Assembly: GCA_041392785.1 (NCBI GenBank)
Contig: JAWKLK010000010.1
Coordinates: 1-64,000 of the forward strand
DNA: 64,000 bases
DNA from: OLB9 sp041392785
Lineage (GTDB): Bacteria > Bacteroidota > Bacteroidia > Chitinophagales > Saprospiraceae
Direction of reading: 5' to 3'
The notes beneath the pieces are model-generated. The model had not been told where the DNA came from. It was given only the letters and a program-made list of their open reading frames with translations, and made no database searches. This document shows, piece after piece, positions 1 to 9,134 of this stretch (position 1 is its first letter; each line of letters starts with the position of its first letter). Both the position numbers and the translations under genes were made by a program.

Positions 1-2
1 AC

Positions 3-1328
3 AATGATTTCGGAGTGGGCAAATCATCTTATGTTATGAATGTAAAGAGAGCTGGTAGAAGTCTTCGACCCTATAGTAGTGTCAACGAAGTAAATTTTTA
101 TCGTGGGGTAGGAATGACACTTACACCTGTTAAGGATGTTGAGGCAACTATTTTCGGTTCATACAAACCTGTTGATGCAACATTGCGCACAGATACTTTG
201 GAAAACACAGATTTTGATTATTTTGGAACTGTTAGACAGGATGGTTATCATCGGACAGAATCAGAAATTAGTAATAAAAATTCTTTGTATCAAAGTAATG
301 CCGGTTTAAAGGTAAAATATAAATCGAGAAAGTTTGAAGTCGGATTAAATACTCTATATACACATTTTTCTGTGCCATTAATAAAGGACAATCAGTTGTA
401 TAAAAAATATTTATTCGCCGGTCAAAATCTTATCAATGCCAGCATTGACTACGGATTCAGGTGGAGAAATATCAACCTTTTTGGCGAAGCGGCCATAAGT
501 GACAATGGTGGCAAAGCCATGACAAATGGAGCTCTTATCAGTTTGGATAAGAGATTAGATATGTCAGTCGTAATGCGAAACTTTGCACCTGACTTTCACT
601 CACTCAATGGAAATGCCTTCAGTGAGTCTAGTTTACCTATAAATGAGGAAGGCATATATATGGGTTTTGAATTAAGGCCAGCTAGAAAATTTACTTTAAG
701 CGCCTATGTTGACTTTTGGAGTCATCCTTGGCTTGGATATAGGCGAGATGGTCTGGCTGATGGTAAAGAGTTTCTGATTAAATTGCAGTATGTTGAGAAA
801 AGAAAGCTTGAATTTTATATTCAATATAGATATGAAAAAAAATATTTGAACAGTTCTGGAATAGAAAAAATAGATTTTCCTCAAGCCCAAGTACTACAGA
901 GATTGAGAGGTCATTTGAGTTATAAACTTACTAAGGAGTGGGAGATAAGAGACAGGATCGAGATGTCAGATTTCTTCAAAGGAAACGGCAGTCGAGGCTA
1001 CTTGATGTATCAAGATATCATCTTCAAACCTATTGCTAAGCCTTTTTCATTCAATGCCAGATTTTCTATTTTTGATATCCAAAGTTTCGATGCTAGGATC
1101 TACACCTACGAAAATGATATCTTATATGAATTTTACATACCTTTTTATCAAAACAAAGGTACCAGATTTTATGTCAACACAAGATATAGGCTGGCACGAA
1201 ATTATACTTTTGAACTGAGATATGGTCGTGTTTATTATGAAAATGTCAATTCGATAGGAAGCGGAAACGAACTCATAAATGGAAATATTCGCTCTGAAAT
1301 TAAAGCACAGATCAAGTTAAAGTTCTGA
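3..1328 (+). CDS. Outer-membrane beta-barrel protein, C-terminal part (5' end outside window)
   Basis: The reading frame is open from base 3, so this is the 3' part of a longer gene; the GTG at 15 is only an internal codon. The 440 or so visible residues show alternating hydrophobic/polar strands rich in Tyr and Phe, ending in a run of the form IRSEIKAQIKLKF with a terminal Phe, as in outer-membrane barrels. The Asn-Glu-Val-Asn-Phe-Tyr-Arg-Gly stretch near the start and the barrel layout resemble the C-terminal half of Bacteroidota proteins that begin with helix-hairpin-helix repeats; that N-terminus cannot be seen, so the family is inferred. Only 4 bases separate it from the next gene, suggesting cotranscription. 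Barrel nature is fairly sure; function is unknown. Confidence 0.7.
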   Translation, partial: NDFGVGKSSYVMNVKRAGRSLRPYSSVNEVNFYRGVGMTLTPVKDVEATIFGSYKPVDATLRTDTLENTDFDYFGTVRQDGYHRTESEISNKNSLYQSNAGLKVKYKSRKFEVGLNTLYTHFSVPLIKDNQLYKKYLFAGQNLINASIDYGFRWRNINLFGEAAISDNGGKAMTNGALISLDKRLDMSVVMRNFAPDFHSLNGNAFSESSLPINEEGIYMGFELRPARKFTLSAYVDFWSHPWLGYRRDGLADGKEFLIKLQYVEKRKLEFYIQYRYEKKYLNSSGIEKIDFPQAQVLQRLRGHLSYKLTKEWEIRDRIEMSDFFKGNGSRGYLMYQDIIFKPIAKPFSFNARFSIFDIQSFDARIYTYENDILYEFYIPFYQNKGTRFYVNTRYRLARNYTFELRYGRVYYENVNSIGSGNELINGNIRSEIKAQIKLKF

Positions 1329-1332
1329 TACA

Positions 1333-1848
1333 GTGGCTAAGGACTTTTGGATAGGTGATAAGGTTTTACTTCGATCTTCAAAAAGAATTGGAGTCTATCA
1401 AGGAAAATCCAAAGATGGTCGTGCAAAGATTAAGATTGAGAATAAAATCATTATCACCAACGAATCAAATGTCGAAATAATCCCTGAAAACGAGCAGTAT
1501 TTTGACATTGATACTTTTCTTACACTAGAAAAAGATCAAGAGATTGTATCTGAAAATCAGAAATTGCCAAAGAAAGTAAAATTGCATCACACACTCGATT
1601 TACATATAGAAGTGTTGGCTCCAGAAATGAAGCATTTGCCTTCTGGACAGATATTAAATTTTCAAGTAGAAAAATGTAAGGCTTTTATTGAACAAAATCT
1701 CCAACAAGGTACATCACATATCACTATTATACACGGCAAAGGTCAAGGTGTATTAAAATCTGCTATTGAAGCTGCATTGAAAGAATTTCATCAAATTAAA
1801 CTGACATCAACGAAAAATAATGGTGGAGCACTGGATGTCTGGTTTTAA
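1333..1848 (+). CDS. Smr-domain protein
   Basis: A 171-residue soluble protein. The C-terminal half carries Smr-domain landmarks: a Leu-Asp-Leu-His motif near residue 95 and His-Gly-Lys-Gly-Gln-Gly-Val-Leu near residue 138, with a conserved-looking Asn-Asn-Gly-Gly turn near the end. The N-terminal 60 residues look like a small beta domain (IGDKVLL...GVYQGK) of the kind seen before Smr in longer Bacteroidota DUF2027/Smr proteins; this one is shorter than those. Smr domains act in nucleic-acid cleavage or ribosome rescue in other bacteria, but the role here is not shown. The start is GTG, 4 bases after the upstream stop; no ATG is available nearby. Confidence 0.75.
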   Translation: MAKDFWIGDKVLLRSSKRIGVYQGKSKDGRAKIKIENKIIITNESNVEIIPENEQYFDIDTFLTLEKDQEIVSENQKLPKKVKLHHTLDLHIEVLAPEMKHLPSGQILNFQVEKCKAFIEQNLQQGTSHITIIHGKGQGVLKSAIEAALKEFHQIKLTSTKNNGGALDVWF

Positions 1849-2095
1849 CTGAAAGAATTACATTTATTTTGAATAAGTTAAATTTATATTCATAATAATC
1901 TATTTATAAAGATATAAAGCAATACAATTTTATTTGATACAAAAAATATTTGTATCTTGTTGAATTACAATAAATTATATTTGTTTTTTCCCTTGTGGAA
2001 AGTATGTATTTTGTAGAATATGCTTTAAATTTGCCTATTGTTTGTATGGCATTTCCCGATGTTAATACAATTTTCAATCTAAAAAACCGATATTT

Positions 2096-4090
2096 ATGAG
2101 TGTCCTTAAACTCTTTAAATTAATATTATTAGCTATAATAACATGGAATCTTGGTTCTGCTCAATCCATCCAAGGTCTTGTTTGGGATGATGCCGATTTG
2201 GATGGGATTATTGATTCAGGAGAATCAGGTTTCAGTGGTGTTCCTGTCTTTTTAATAAGGTGCAATGGCCAGTTTATACAATCCACAGTAACAGATAGCA
2301 ATGGAGAGTATGAATTTTTAAATTTGGTAGCAGACTCATATAAGATTTTTATTAATAAGTCCTTTTTACCTTCTCCATCTTACATGCCCACCATTTATGA
2401 TGGCTTGAATGATAATGATATACAAGCAAATTATTACTCTCTTTGTAGTACAGTTACTCAGACCGTGAATATCAATGCAGGGTTTGGTATCACTTCTTCT
2501 TTAGGGGATTTTGTTTGGGAAGACATAAATTTTAATGGAATCCAAGATTTTGGTGAACCAGGAATACCTAATGTGATTGTATCTGCGTATATGAATGGAA
2601 GTATTATAGCACAGACAGCAACGAATGCATTTGGGACTTATCTTTTTGAGAATCTTTATCCAGGTACTTATACTTTACTTTTTGAAATGGAGGAAAATTT
2701 TTTTCCCACAAAGTTGAATGTAGGTAACTCCAATTTGGATAGTGACATAATATCAGAAAATAACCAAATTTGGAGTAATCCAATTGACCTGTCAGCAAAT
2801 CAAATTTTTACAGATATTGACGCTGGAGCGTATCGATGTATTGAATTTTGTGGACACATTTATAACGATGCTAATAACAATAACCTTTTTGACAGTTTCG
2901 AGAATGGAATCAATCAGCTTGATGTTCAACTTTGGCAAATCATTGGTTTAGATACTATATTAGCTGGTATAACGGTTACTGGACAAGAACCAGGCTTGCC
3001 TTCGGATGATGGATATTATAGATTTTGTGTGTCACCTGGTACTTATTTTATAAAGGTGATTATGCCTAGTTCAATTTGGATTGCTGGTTCCCCATTTGTT
3101 GGCTTAGATCCGACTATTTATAATCACATCACACATCAGAATGGAACTAATGCAACAAATTTGTTTACAGTACTTTCTGGAGATACTTATTGCAACCTGA
3201 ATAATGGATTTTATTGCTCACCTACAATTGAATCATATGTGTGGGAAGATACGGATCAAGATGGAATCATAGATATAGACGAAAACAAAATTCCAAATGT
3301 TGCTGTCTATCTGATGATGGATCCAAATGTAATCAAGGATGCCACTGAGACTGATGAAAATGGAAAATTCACCTTTGACAGTATACAACCTGGCATGTAT
3401 TATTTGAGTTTCTCAAGTAATATGACTTTCACTACACCATTTGTGGGTGGAAACGCATCTTCAACAGTCGATAGCAAGGTAGATGGTACAAATGGATATG
3501 GCACAACACCATATTATTATTTAGGTCCTTGTACTATAATTGATTTTTTAAATGCTGGAGTTTTACCTGCAGTTTTACCTGTGGAATGGAAGTCTGTTTC
3601 GGCACAACTGGAGAATACAGATGTCATGGTCTATTGGCAGGTTTATAATGCTATTAATGTCAGCCATTACATGATTTTCAGTTCAAGAGATGCCATACAC
3701 TGGGATCATGTAGAAAGTATCAAAGCTACAGATTCTGATACCTATAGTTTTATCGGAGATGCTCAGCAATTTCATAAATACATGAAGATAGTTGCTGTTG
3801 ATTGGGATTCACGCAGAAATGAAAGCTTTATTGTAAATATTGATTTTGGAAAATCGCCTGTAAGTGTGAAAATTTTCCCTAATCCAACAGATGACAAGGT
3901 ATATATCGAACATGAAGGATTTAAACATCTCACCATTTATGACATACAAGGCAAACGTATAACTGAAGTACCGTTACAAGGATTGGAATATTTATCTTGT
4001 AAATCATTAGGGTTGAAATTTGGTACCTACGTATTCCAATTCCATTCAAATTTTGGTTCTCAGATTAAAAAAGTCGTCTACCAAGAGTAG
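2096..4090 (+). CDS. T9SS-secreted protein with four SdrD B-like repeats
   Basis: A 664-residue secreted protein. Residues 1-22 form a signal peptide ending Gly-Ser-Ala-Gln. Four SdrD B-type units follow, each opening with a V/IW-(D/E)-D-x-D/N-x-(D/N)-G-I-x-D-x-x-E-x-G pattern (near residues 28, 138, 253 and 378); the third is the most degenerate (HIYNDANNNNLFD). The Asp/Asn clusters are likely calcium sites. An LPVEW...-type module (about 495-585) precedes a C-terminal type A sorting domain with the KIFPNPTDD motif and ending in VVYQE. This is a surface or released adhesin/structural protein exported by the type IX system. It stands alone, with about 250 bases upstream containing a TAAATTTG -7-like box at 2026-2033 but no well-placed TTG. 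Confidence 0.85.
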   Translation: MSVLKLFKLILLAIITWNLGSAQSIQGLVWDDADLDGIIDSGESGFSGVPVFLIRCNGQFIQSTVTDSNGEYEFLNLVADSYKIFINKSFLPSPSYMPTIYDGLNDNDIQANYYSLCSTVTQTVNINAGFGITSSLGDFVWEDINFNGIQDFGEPGIPNVIVSAYMNGSIIAQTATNAFGTYLFENLYPGTYTLLFEMEENFFPTKLNVGNSNLDSDIISENNQIWSNPIDLSANQIFTDIDAGAYRCIEFCGHIYNDANNNNLFDSFENGINQLDVQLWQIIGLDTILAGITVTGQEPGLPSDDGYYRFCVSPGTYFIKVIMPSSIWIAGSPFVGLDPTIYNHITHQNGTNATNLFTVLSGDTYCNLNNGFYCSPTIESYVWEDTDQDGIIDIDENKIPNVAVYLMMDPNVIKDATETDENGKFTFDSIQPGMYYLSFSSNMTFTTPFVGGNASSTVDSKVDGTNGYGTTPYYYLGPCTIIDFLNAGVLPAVLPVEWKSVSAQLENTDVMVYWQVYNAINVSHYMIFSSRDAIHWDHVESIKATDSDTYSFIGDAQQFHKYMKIVAVDWDSRRNESFIVNIDFGKSPVSVKIFPNPTDDKVYIEHEGFKHLTIYDIQGKRITEVPLQGLEYLSCKSLGLKFGTYVFQFHSNFGSQIKKVVYQE

Positions 4091-4205
4091 TTATGTCATT
4101 GGCCTGAAAGTTTAGGTTTACGCTTATTTTTATATATTTTGCACAACATATTTATATTTAATTGAAAATAATTTATATTGTGAGCTCAACTGGTAAACCT
4201 TTAAA

Positions 4206-6818
4206 TTGGAAATCAATAACAAAATACTTCATCCTACTCCTTACAAATTTAAGGATTTAAAGGTTTATTCTTCAACTGAGTGGCTGGATGATAACAGAAA
4301 GAAGTATCGTCAAGTATTTGATAGATACGAAGTATCATATATTTATGCAGAACTCTCATTGTACAATAAAAGGTTTGATGATCAACCATGGAAGCTTCAG
4401 CTTCAACTGAAGTGTTATGATATAAAGAACAACAAAAAACCACTTTGTATACTTAATTTTGATAAAGATGTTTTTCCTTCTGATTCAATAGTTTATATAC
4501 GAGAAGGCTGGGGAAATGTCACAGCTGGCGCATTTTGGAAAAAGGGTACTTATTACTGGGAAGCATGGCTTGAAGATAAAAAATTAGCTACAACCTATTT
4601 TTATGTTGAGGATGTTGGTCTACAAACAAATATTGATGATCTGGTGTCAGCTTATTTGAATGTGCAAAGTGTAAAGTTTTATGAAGGTCCATTTGAAAAT
4701 GTAGATGAAGGCAAACGCACTTATTTATCTCAGCTTTCGGAAAATAATTCAAGATACGTTTTTGTTGAAGTACTTCTGACAAACAACAATATCAACACAT
4801 CATGGCACAACGAACTAATTTTTAAATTTTACAACAGTTCTAAAGAATTAAAAGGGCAAGTTTCAAGATTGACAATCGTACCAAAAGGTGTTGATGTAGT
4901 GAACATCACTGGTGGTTGGGGATCCAATGCAAAAGGCTCCTGGGCAAAAGGTAAATATTACGTGGAAGTAGTTTTCTTGAATTCTGTATTAGCCAGTGCC
5001 CAATTTCAGATTGATGATATAGATATTGAAGATGATACCACAGGTTCGGAGGTAGTCATTGAAGATCATGTCAGTTTCGAACAAGTATTCAGAAAACTGG
5101 ATGAGTTGATCGGATTGGTGGATATTAAAACTAGAGTGAAAAATCATGCTAAATATTTAGAATTTATAAAATTAAGAAAAGAAAAAGGCTTTTTGGAAAA
5201 TGAACAAGCCAATTTGCATGTTGTTTTCACCGGTAATCCGGGTACAGGGAAAACTACTGTAGCCAAAATGATGGGGCAGCTATACAGAAAAATGGGGTTG
5301 CTTTCCAAAGGACATGTGATGGAAGTGGACAGAGGAGATTTGGTTGGCGAATACATTGGTCAAACCGCACCTAAGGTCAAAGATGTAATAGAAAAATCAA
5401 GAGGCGGAGTTCTATTTATTGATGAAGCATACGCACTTGCAAGGTCTAACGATGATACTAAAGATTTTGGAAAGGAAGCAATAGAAATTTTAGTAAGAGA
5501 AATGTCCAATGGAAAAGGAGACTTAGCTATTGTTGTAGCTGGTTATCCGAAGGAAATGAAACATTTTATAGCTTCTAATCCTGGATTGAAATCTAGATTT
5601 AAGCACTTTTTTGAGTTTCCCGATTATTTGCCACAAGAATTAATTGAAATAGCTGGACATATCGCAAAGAAAATGCAAATCCAATTTAATGATGAAAGTT
5701 TTATCATTATCAAAGATTTAATCAGGACAGCGTATCGGGATAGAGATAAGTCATTTGGTAATGCCAGATTTGTTTATGATTTATTAGAAAAGGCAAAAGT
5801 CAATTTGGGTCTCAGAATTATGAGACGAAAAATGCCCAAAAAATTGAGTAAAGATGAAATTTCCACCATACAGAAAGCTGATGTTTTAGCTCTTAAGGAA
5901 CGAACTCACTTGGAAGGTGCAGACATTCCAGTTGATGAAATACTATTGGAGGAATCCGTACAAGAATTACATTCACTCACAGGCATGATGAATGTAAAAC
6001 AACAAATTTTGGATTTGATAAAAATTGTAAGATATCACAGGGAGAGCGGTAAAAGTGTATTATCAAATTATTCATTTCACACCGTATTTGTAGGCAATCC
6101 TGGTACGGGAAAAACCACGGTAGCGCGAATACTTACACGCATTTACAAAGCTTTGGGTTTGCTTGAACGTGGTCACATAGTCGAAACTGACCGCCAAGGC
6201 CTTGTGGCAGGCTATTTAGGTCAAACCGCTATAAAAACTAATGAAAAGATAGATGAAGCTGAGGGTGGTGTGTTATTTATTGATGAAGCTTATGCTTTGG
6301 GAATGAGCAATGGCACACATGGAGATTATGGCAGCGAAGCGATTCAGACTCTCTTAAAAAGGATGGAAGACAATAGAGGTAGATTTTATGTTTTTGTTGC
6401 TGGTTATCCTGATAATATGGACTCTTTCCTCAAAGCAAATCCTGGCTTGAGTTCTAGATTTGATAAAGTATTCAAATTTGACGATTATAATGTCGCAGAA
6501 TTATTGGAAATTTCTATCAACATGTTTAAAGCTGACGGATTTAAGGTTACTCCCAAAGCCATTGAAGCTATTGGAGTATTATTGCAAGACATGTATGACA
6601 AGCGTGATAAGTATTTTGGTAATGCAAGAAGTGTCAGGAAAATGGTCTTGGATGTCATAAAACAGCAAAACGTACGGATTTCATCTATACAGGTGAAAGA
6701 GCGAAAACAATCACAAATACGGACTATTTTAGTAGAAGATATTTCTTCTGCAAACTCAATAATATTAAATGAACAGATTCAAAAGAAAATGATAGGTTTT
6801 AGAAGTTCGGATCAATAG
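4206..6818 (+). CDS. Double AAA+ ATPase (CbbX/SpoVK-like) with two N-terminal beta domains
   Basis: An 870-residue cytoplasmic protein. Two AAA+ modules of the CbxX/CfxQ-SpoVK-EccA group each have Walker A GNPGTGKTT (about residues 343 and 634) and Walker B GGVLFIDEAYAL (about 400 and 688). Before them lie two related beta-sandwich-like segments, roughly 15-135 and 140-275, each with a Gly-Trp-Gly core followed by an aromatic strand (EGWGNVTAGAFWKKGTYYWE; GGWGSNAKGSWAKGKYYVE). The start is uncertain: an in-frame stop at 4194 leaves TTG at 4206 as the best initiator. CbbX-type ATPases remodel protein complexes; the target here is unknown. No partner gene is adjacent. Confidence 0.8.
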   Translation: MEINNKILHPTPYKFKDLKVYSSTEWLDDNRKKYRQVFDRYEVSYIYAELSLYNKRFDDQPWKLQLQLKCYDIKNNKKPLCILNFDKDVFPSDSIVYIREGWGNVTAGAFWKKGTYYWEAWLEDKKLATTYFYVEDVGLQTNIDDLVSAYLNVQSVKFYEGPFENVDEGKRTYLSQLSENNSRYVFVEVLLTNNNINTSWHNELIFKFYNSSKELKGQVSRLTIVPKGVDVVNITGGWGSNAKGSWAKGKYYVEVVFLNSVLASAQFQIDDIDIEDDTTGSEVVIEDHVSFEQVFRKLDELIGLVDIKTRVKNHAKYLEFIKLRKEKGFLENEQANLHVVFTGNPGTGKTTVAKMMGQLYRKMGLLSKGHVMEVDRGDLVGEYIGQTAPKVKDVIEKSRGGVLFIDEAYALARSNDDTKDFGKEAIEILVREMSNGKGDLAIVVAGYPKEMKHFIASNPGLKSRFKHFFEFPDYLPQELIEIAGHIAKKMQIQFNDESFIIIKDLIRTAYRDRDKSFGNARFVYDLLEKAKVNLGLRIMRRKMPKKLSKDEISTIQKADVLALKERTHLEGADIPVDEILLEESVQELHSLTGMMNVKQQILDLIKIVRYHRESGKSVLSNYSFHTVFVGNPGTGKTTVARILTRIYKALGLLERGHIVETDRQGLVAGYLGQTAIKTNEKIDEAEGGVLFIDEAYALGMSNGTHGDYGSEAIQTLLKRMEDNRGRFYVFVAGYPDNMDSFLKANPGLSSRFDKVFKFDDYNVAELLEISINMFKADGFKVTPKAIEAIGVLLQDMYDKRDKYFGNARSVRKMVLDVIKQQNVRISSIQVKERKQSQIRTILVEDISSANSIILNEQIQKKMIGFRSSDQ

Positions 6819-6851
6819 TCAGCTCCTTAGAACTCCAAATCATATGGTTAA

Positions 6852-7493
6852 TCAATGGAATTTTTGTAGAAAACTAAATAGATCCTCATCAGGAGTAAGA
6901 CTGAGTTTTTTTCGTAATCTAGATCGACTTACATTAATACTAGATGGTAGTACATGCAGCAACTCTGCAATTTCTTTTGTGTTCATACCTATTTTAATAT
7001 ACCCACAAAGCCTAAGGTCATACACAGAAAGATCAGGAAAACGTTTATGAAGGTTGCCAAAAAAGACTTGATGCATTTCATCTAGTTGAATTTCAAATGA
7101 ATGCATATTATTTTCTAAATGGATATCCAATAACCTATCCATTTCATTCCAATACTTCTTATTAATTTTTGGGTTAAATTCAGCTTCATTGAGTTTCTCT
7201 CTTAGTAATTTTAGAATTCTACTTTTGTCTTCGGTATCTTTTAATAATTTGGCTATTTGAAAATCTTTTTGTCTGATAGTTTCTTCTAAAATTTCTATTG
7301 TTTTTTCTACATTTAAATTTTGCTTAGGTTTGTACTGCTTTTCCTCTGAATTATTCAATTCAGCATCTTGTAACTTTTTATGAAGCATTTGGATTGTTAT
7401 GTGTTTATTTGAATTTAACCTATACAAATGCCAAATGATGGCAAGTGAAAATATTATTAAAAAGAAAAGAAAATAATAAGGGTAATCAGTCAC
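6852..7493 (-). CDS. Membrane-anchored coiled-coil LuxR-type regulator
   Basis: A 213-residue protein with one N-terminal transmembrane segment (about residues 6-24), a charged coiled coil (about 35-110) and a C-terminal helix-turn-helix (about 150-205: MNTKEIAELLHVLPSSINVS, then SRLRKKL). The C-terminus matches the output end of the large Bacteroidota Y_Y_Y or TPR LuxR-type regulators (FPDLSVYDLRLC motif), but the usual periplasmic sensor is absent. A stop lies immediately before the GTG start, so no extension is possible in this frame. It is the last gene after the glucan-utilisation set on the same strand, separated by a hairpin, so it may regulate that locus; this is inference from position only. 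Confidence 0.7.
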   Translation of the reverse strand: MTDYPYYFLFFLIIFSLAIIWHLYRLNSNKHITIQMLHKKLQDAELNNSEEKQYKPKQNLNVEKTIEILEETIRQKDFQIAKLLKDTEDKSRILKLLREKLNEAEFNPKINKKYWNEMDRLLDIHLENNMHSFEIQLDEMHQVFFGNLHKRFPDLSVYDLRLCGYIKIGMNTKEIAELLHVLPSSINVSRSRLRKKLSLTPDEDLFSFLQKFH

Positions 7494-7521
7494 TTAGAGT
7501 ATTTGAAAAGATATAATTTGA

Positions 7522-7554
7522 GCAGTATGACCAATGAAAAATTGGCCATACTGC
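7522..7554 (-). terminator. Stem-loop between glucan operon and regulator
   Basis: Arms at 7522-7535 and 7541-7554 pair over 14 positions around a 5-base loop, with one position that is G-U in the minus-strand transcript and A-C in the plus-strand one. It sits 12 bases after the stop of the secreted glucan-binding protein and upstream of the regulator. A T-run follows on the plus strand; none follows on the minus strand, so it may act as a partial terminator or a processing/stability hairpin for the operon. Confidence 0.55.
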
Positions 7555-7565
7555 ATTTTTTATTG

Positions 7566-9125
7566 TTATTGCACTAATATTTTCTTTGCTAACACTCTAT
7601 TATTATCATCTACAAATTTCAATATGTACATACCTTTTGACAAATCATTTAGTAGTATTTGATTACCAGTGCTTGTCTTAACCAATTCGCCTTTTAGATT
7701 ATATAATGACATGGATGTGATATTGGCATTCTGTACAGTGACAGTCTGATTTTCAGTAACTGGATTTGGAAATACGGGATATGATTGATTTTGATAATTC
7801 TCGGCAGCAGAGACACCAGATGAAAAGAATACATTATCTATATATAAGATTCCCGAACCAAATGGTGTACTGGTGAAAATATATTGATTTAGATCGTCCA
7901 AACTTGTCAATCCCGCATTTGTAAAATCTGACAATGGAATTTTCACCTGATTCCATTCATATGGAATGAGTTCAATATTCAAATTTGCTTCTGAATCGCC
8001 GTTAGCCCCTTCGAATCCATCTCCTAAGAAACTTACTAACTTGATGTTGATAGGATTGACATTTGGCGTCCAAATATCCATATGCAAATATTGCATTTGC
8101 GAAGCATTTATAGGACTCGTAGATGTTTCGATTCCATTGAAGCCTACATTCGTATACTTATGAGTAGGGTTGTTTTGCAAAGTTATATTTTCATATGAAG
8201 CCTGACTCCAAGAAGTATTCCAAGTGTCTACATTTACGTTTGTATATACATCACTAAAAAGAGAAATAACATCCGCATACTTTGGATCAGGTGCAGCGTC
8301 AACTGGTGAATTATAGAAAAATTGAATCGTGTAAGTTGCAGTGTTTATTCCATTTGCGGCGGTAACCAATACTGTTGCAGAACCTGGGATTGTCGTAGCT
8401 TGCGTTATCGAGGTTACTGACGCAGAAGGATCAGTAGGTATAGCCAATGTTATTTCAGGTATGGCTGATCCACCTGGAATACCGAATGAGTATTCCGTTG
8501 CGCTCGGTGTGAAGCTGGGCAAATCCATGCCATTCACTTGTAGCGTACTCAATGTTGCATCGGTACCAGAGGCCGTTGGACTTTTCCAAAAATAGATATT
8601 ATCAAGGTAGATGTCTGATGGGCTGACACCTCCCTGACCATCAAATTTTAGTTGGAAGATCGAGTTCCAAGTCATTCCTTGAAATGCACTTTTGGGAAGG
8701 TCTACACTTGACCATTGTCCTGTTACAATGGGTACTTCGACTAAAAACTCACCTGCTCCTGAACCACTATTGTCAATCGGACTAAACTTTACATTTGTAG
8801 CATTGCTCGTCCATATATCAATGTGAATATACTCCATTGCTGAAGCATTCTGAGGATTGGCTTCAAACCCAGTCCCTTGATAGTTGAAATTAGTGTACGC
8901 CAAAATAGAATCAGCAGTACCTAAATTGAAAGCAATATCTACCATGCCTGATTGACCCCAAAATGGGTTATAATTTATATCTGAAATGTCATCATAGACA
9001 TCACTATAAATTGAAATCACATCAGATACTTGCCTTGCAGGTGGTTGTGGGGCATTCGTAGTGGGTTGGGCAATAACATTAAAAGTTAAAGTAAAAGTCA
9101 AAATGATAAGTAAAAATTGTTTCAT
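7566..9125 (-). CDS. T9SS-secreted glycan-binding protein, two beta-sandwich modules
   Basis: A 519-residue secreted protein with a signal peptide (1-19, ending VIAQP) and a C-terminal sorting domain (PVFPNPVTENQTV ... KKILVQ). Two copies of a roughly 145-residue beta-sandwich module (about 35-182 and 283-432) start VISIYSDVYDDI or VISLFSDVYTNV, contain a conserved Trp-Ser/Gly-Gln-(A/S) turn and HIDIWT/HMDIWT, and end IYLDNIYFWK or LYIDNVFFSS. Between them lies a cadherin-like sandwich (TLSTLQVNG...). The same module occurs three times in the lipoprotein at 18237-20735, and such units are commonly attached to GH16 laminarinases, so glucan binding is the likely role. There is no catalytic domain. 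The start lies 9 bases after the preceding GH17 gene, within the operon. Confidence 0.8.
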   Translation of the reverse strand: MKQFLLIILTFTLTFNVIAQPTTNAPQPPARQVSDVISIYSDVYDDISDINYNPFWGQSGMVDIAFNLGTADSILAYTNFNYQGTGFEANPQNASAMEYIHIDIWTSNATNVKFSPIDNSGSGAGEFLVEVPIVTGQWSSVDLPKSAFQGMTWNSIFQLKFDGQGGVSPSDIYLDNIYFWKSPTASGTDATLSTLQVNGMDLPSFTPSATEYSFGIPGGSAIPEITLAIPTDPSASVTSITQATTIPGSATVLVTAANGINTATYTIQFFYNSPVDAAPDPKYADVISLFSDVYTNVNVDTWNTSWSQASYENITLQNNPTHKYTNVGFNGIETSTSPINASQMQYLHMDIWTPNVNPINIKLVSFLGDGFEGANGDSEANLNIELIPYEWNQVKIPLSDFTNAGLTSLDDLNQYIFTSTPFGSGILYIDNVFFSSGVSAAENYQNQSYPVFPNPVTENQTVTVQNANITSMSLYNLKGELVKTSTGNQILLNDLSKGMYILKFVDDNNRVLAKKILVQ

Positions 9126-9134
9126 GATGATAAT

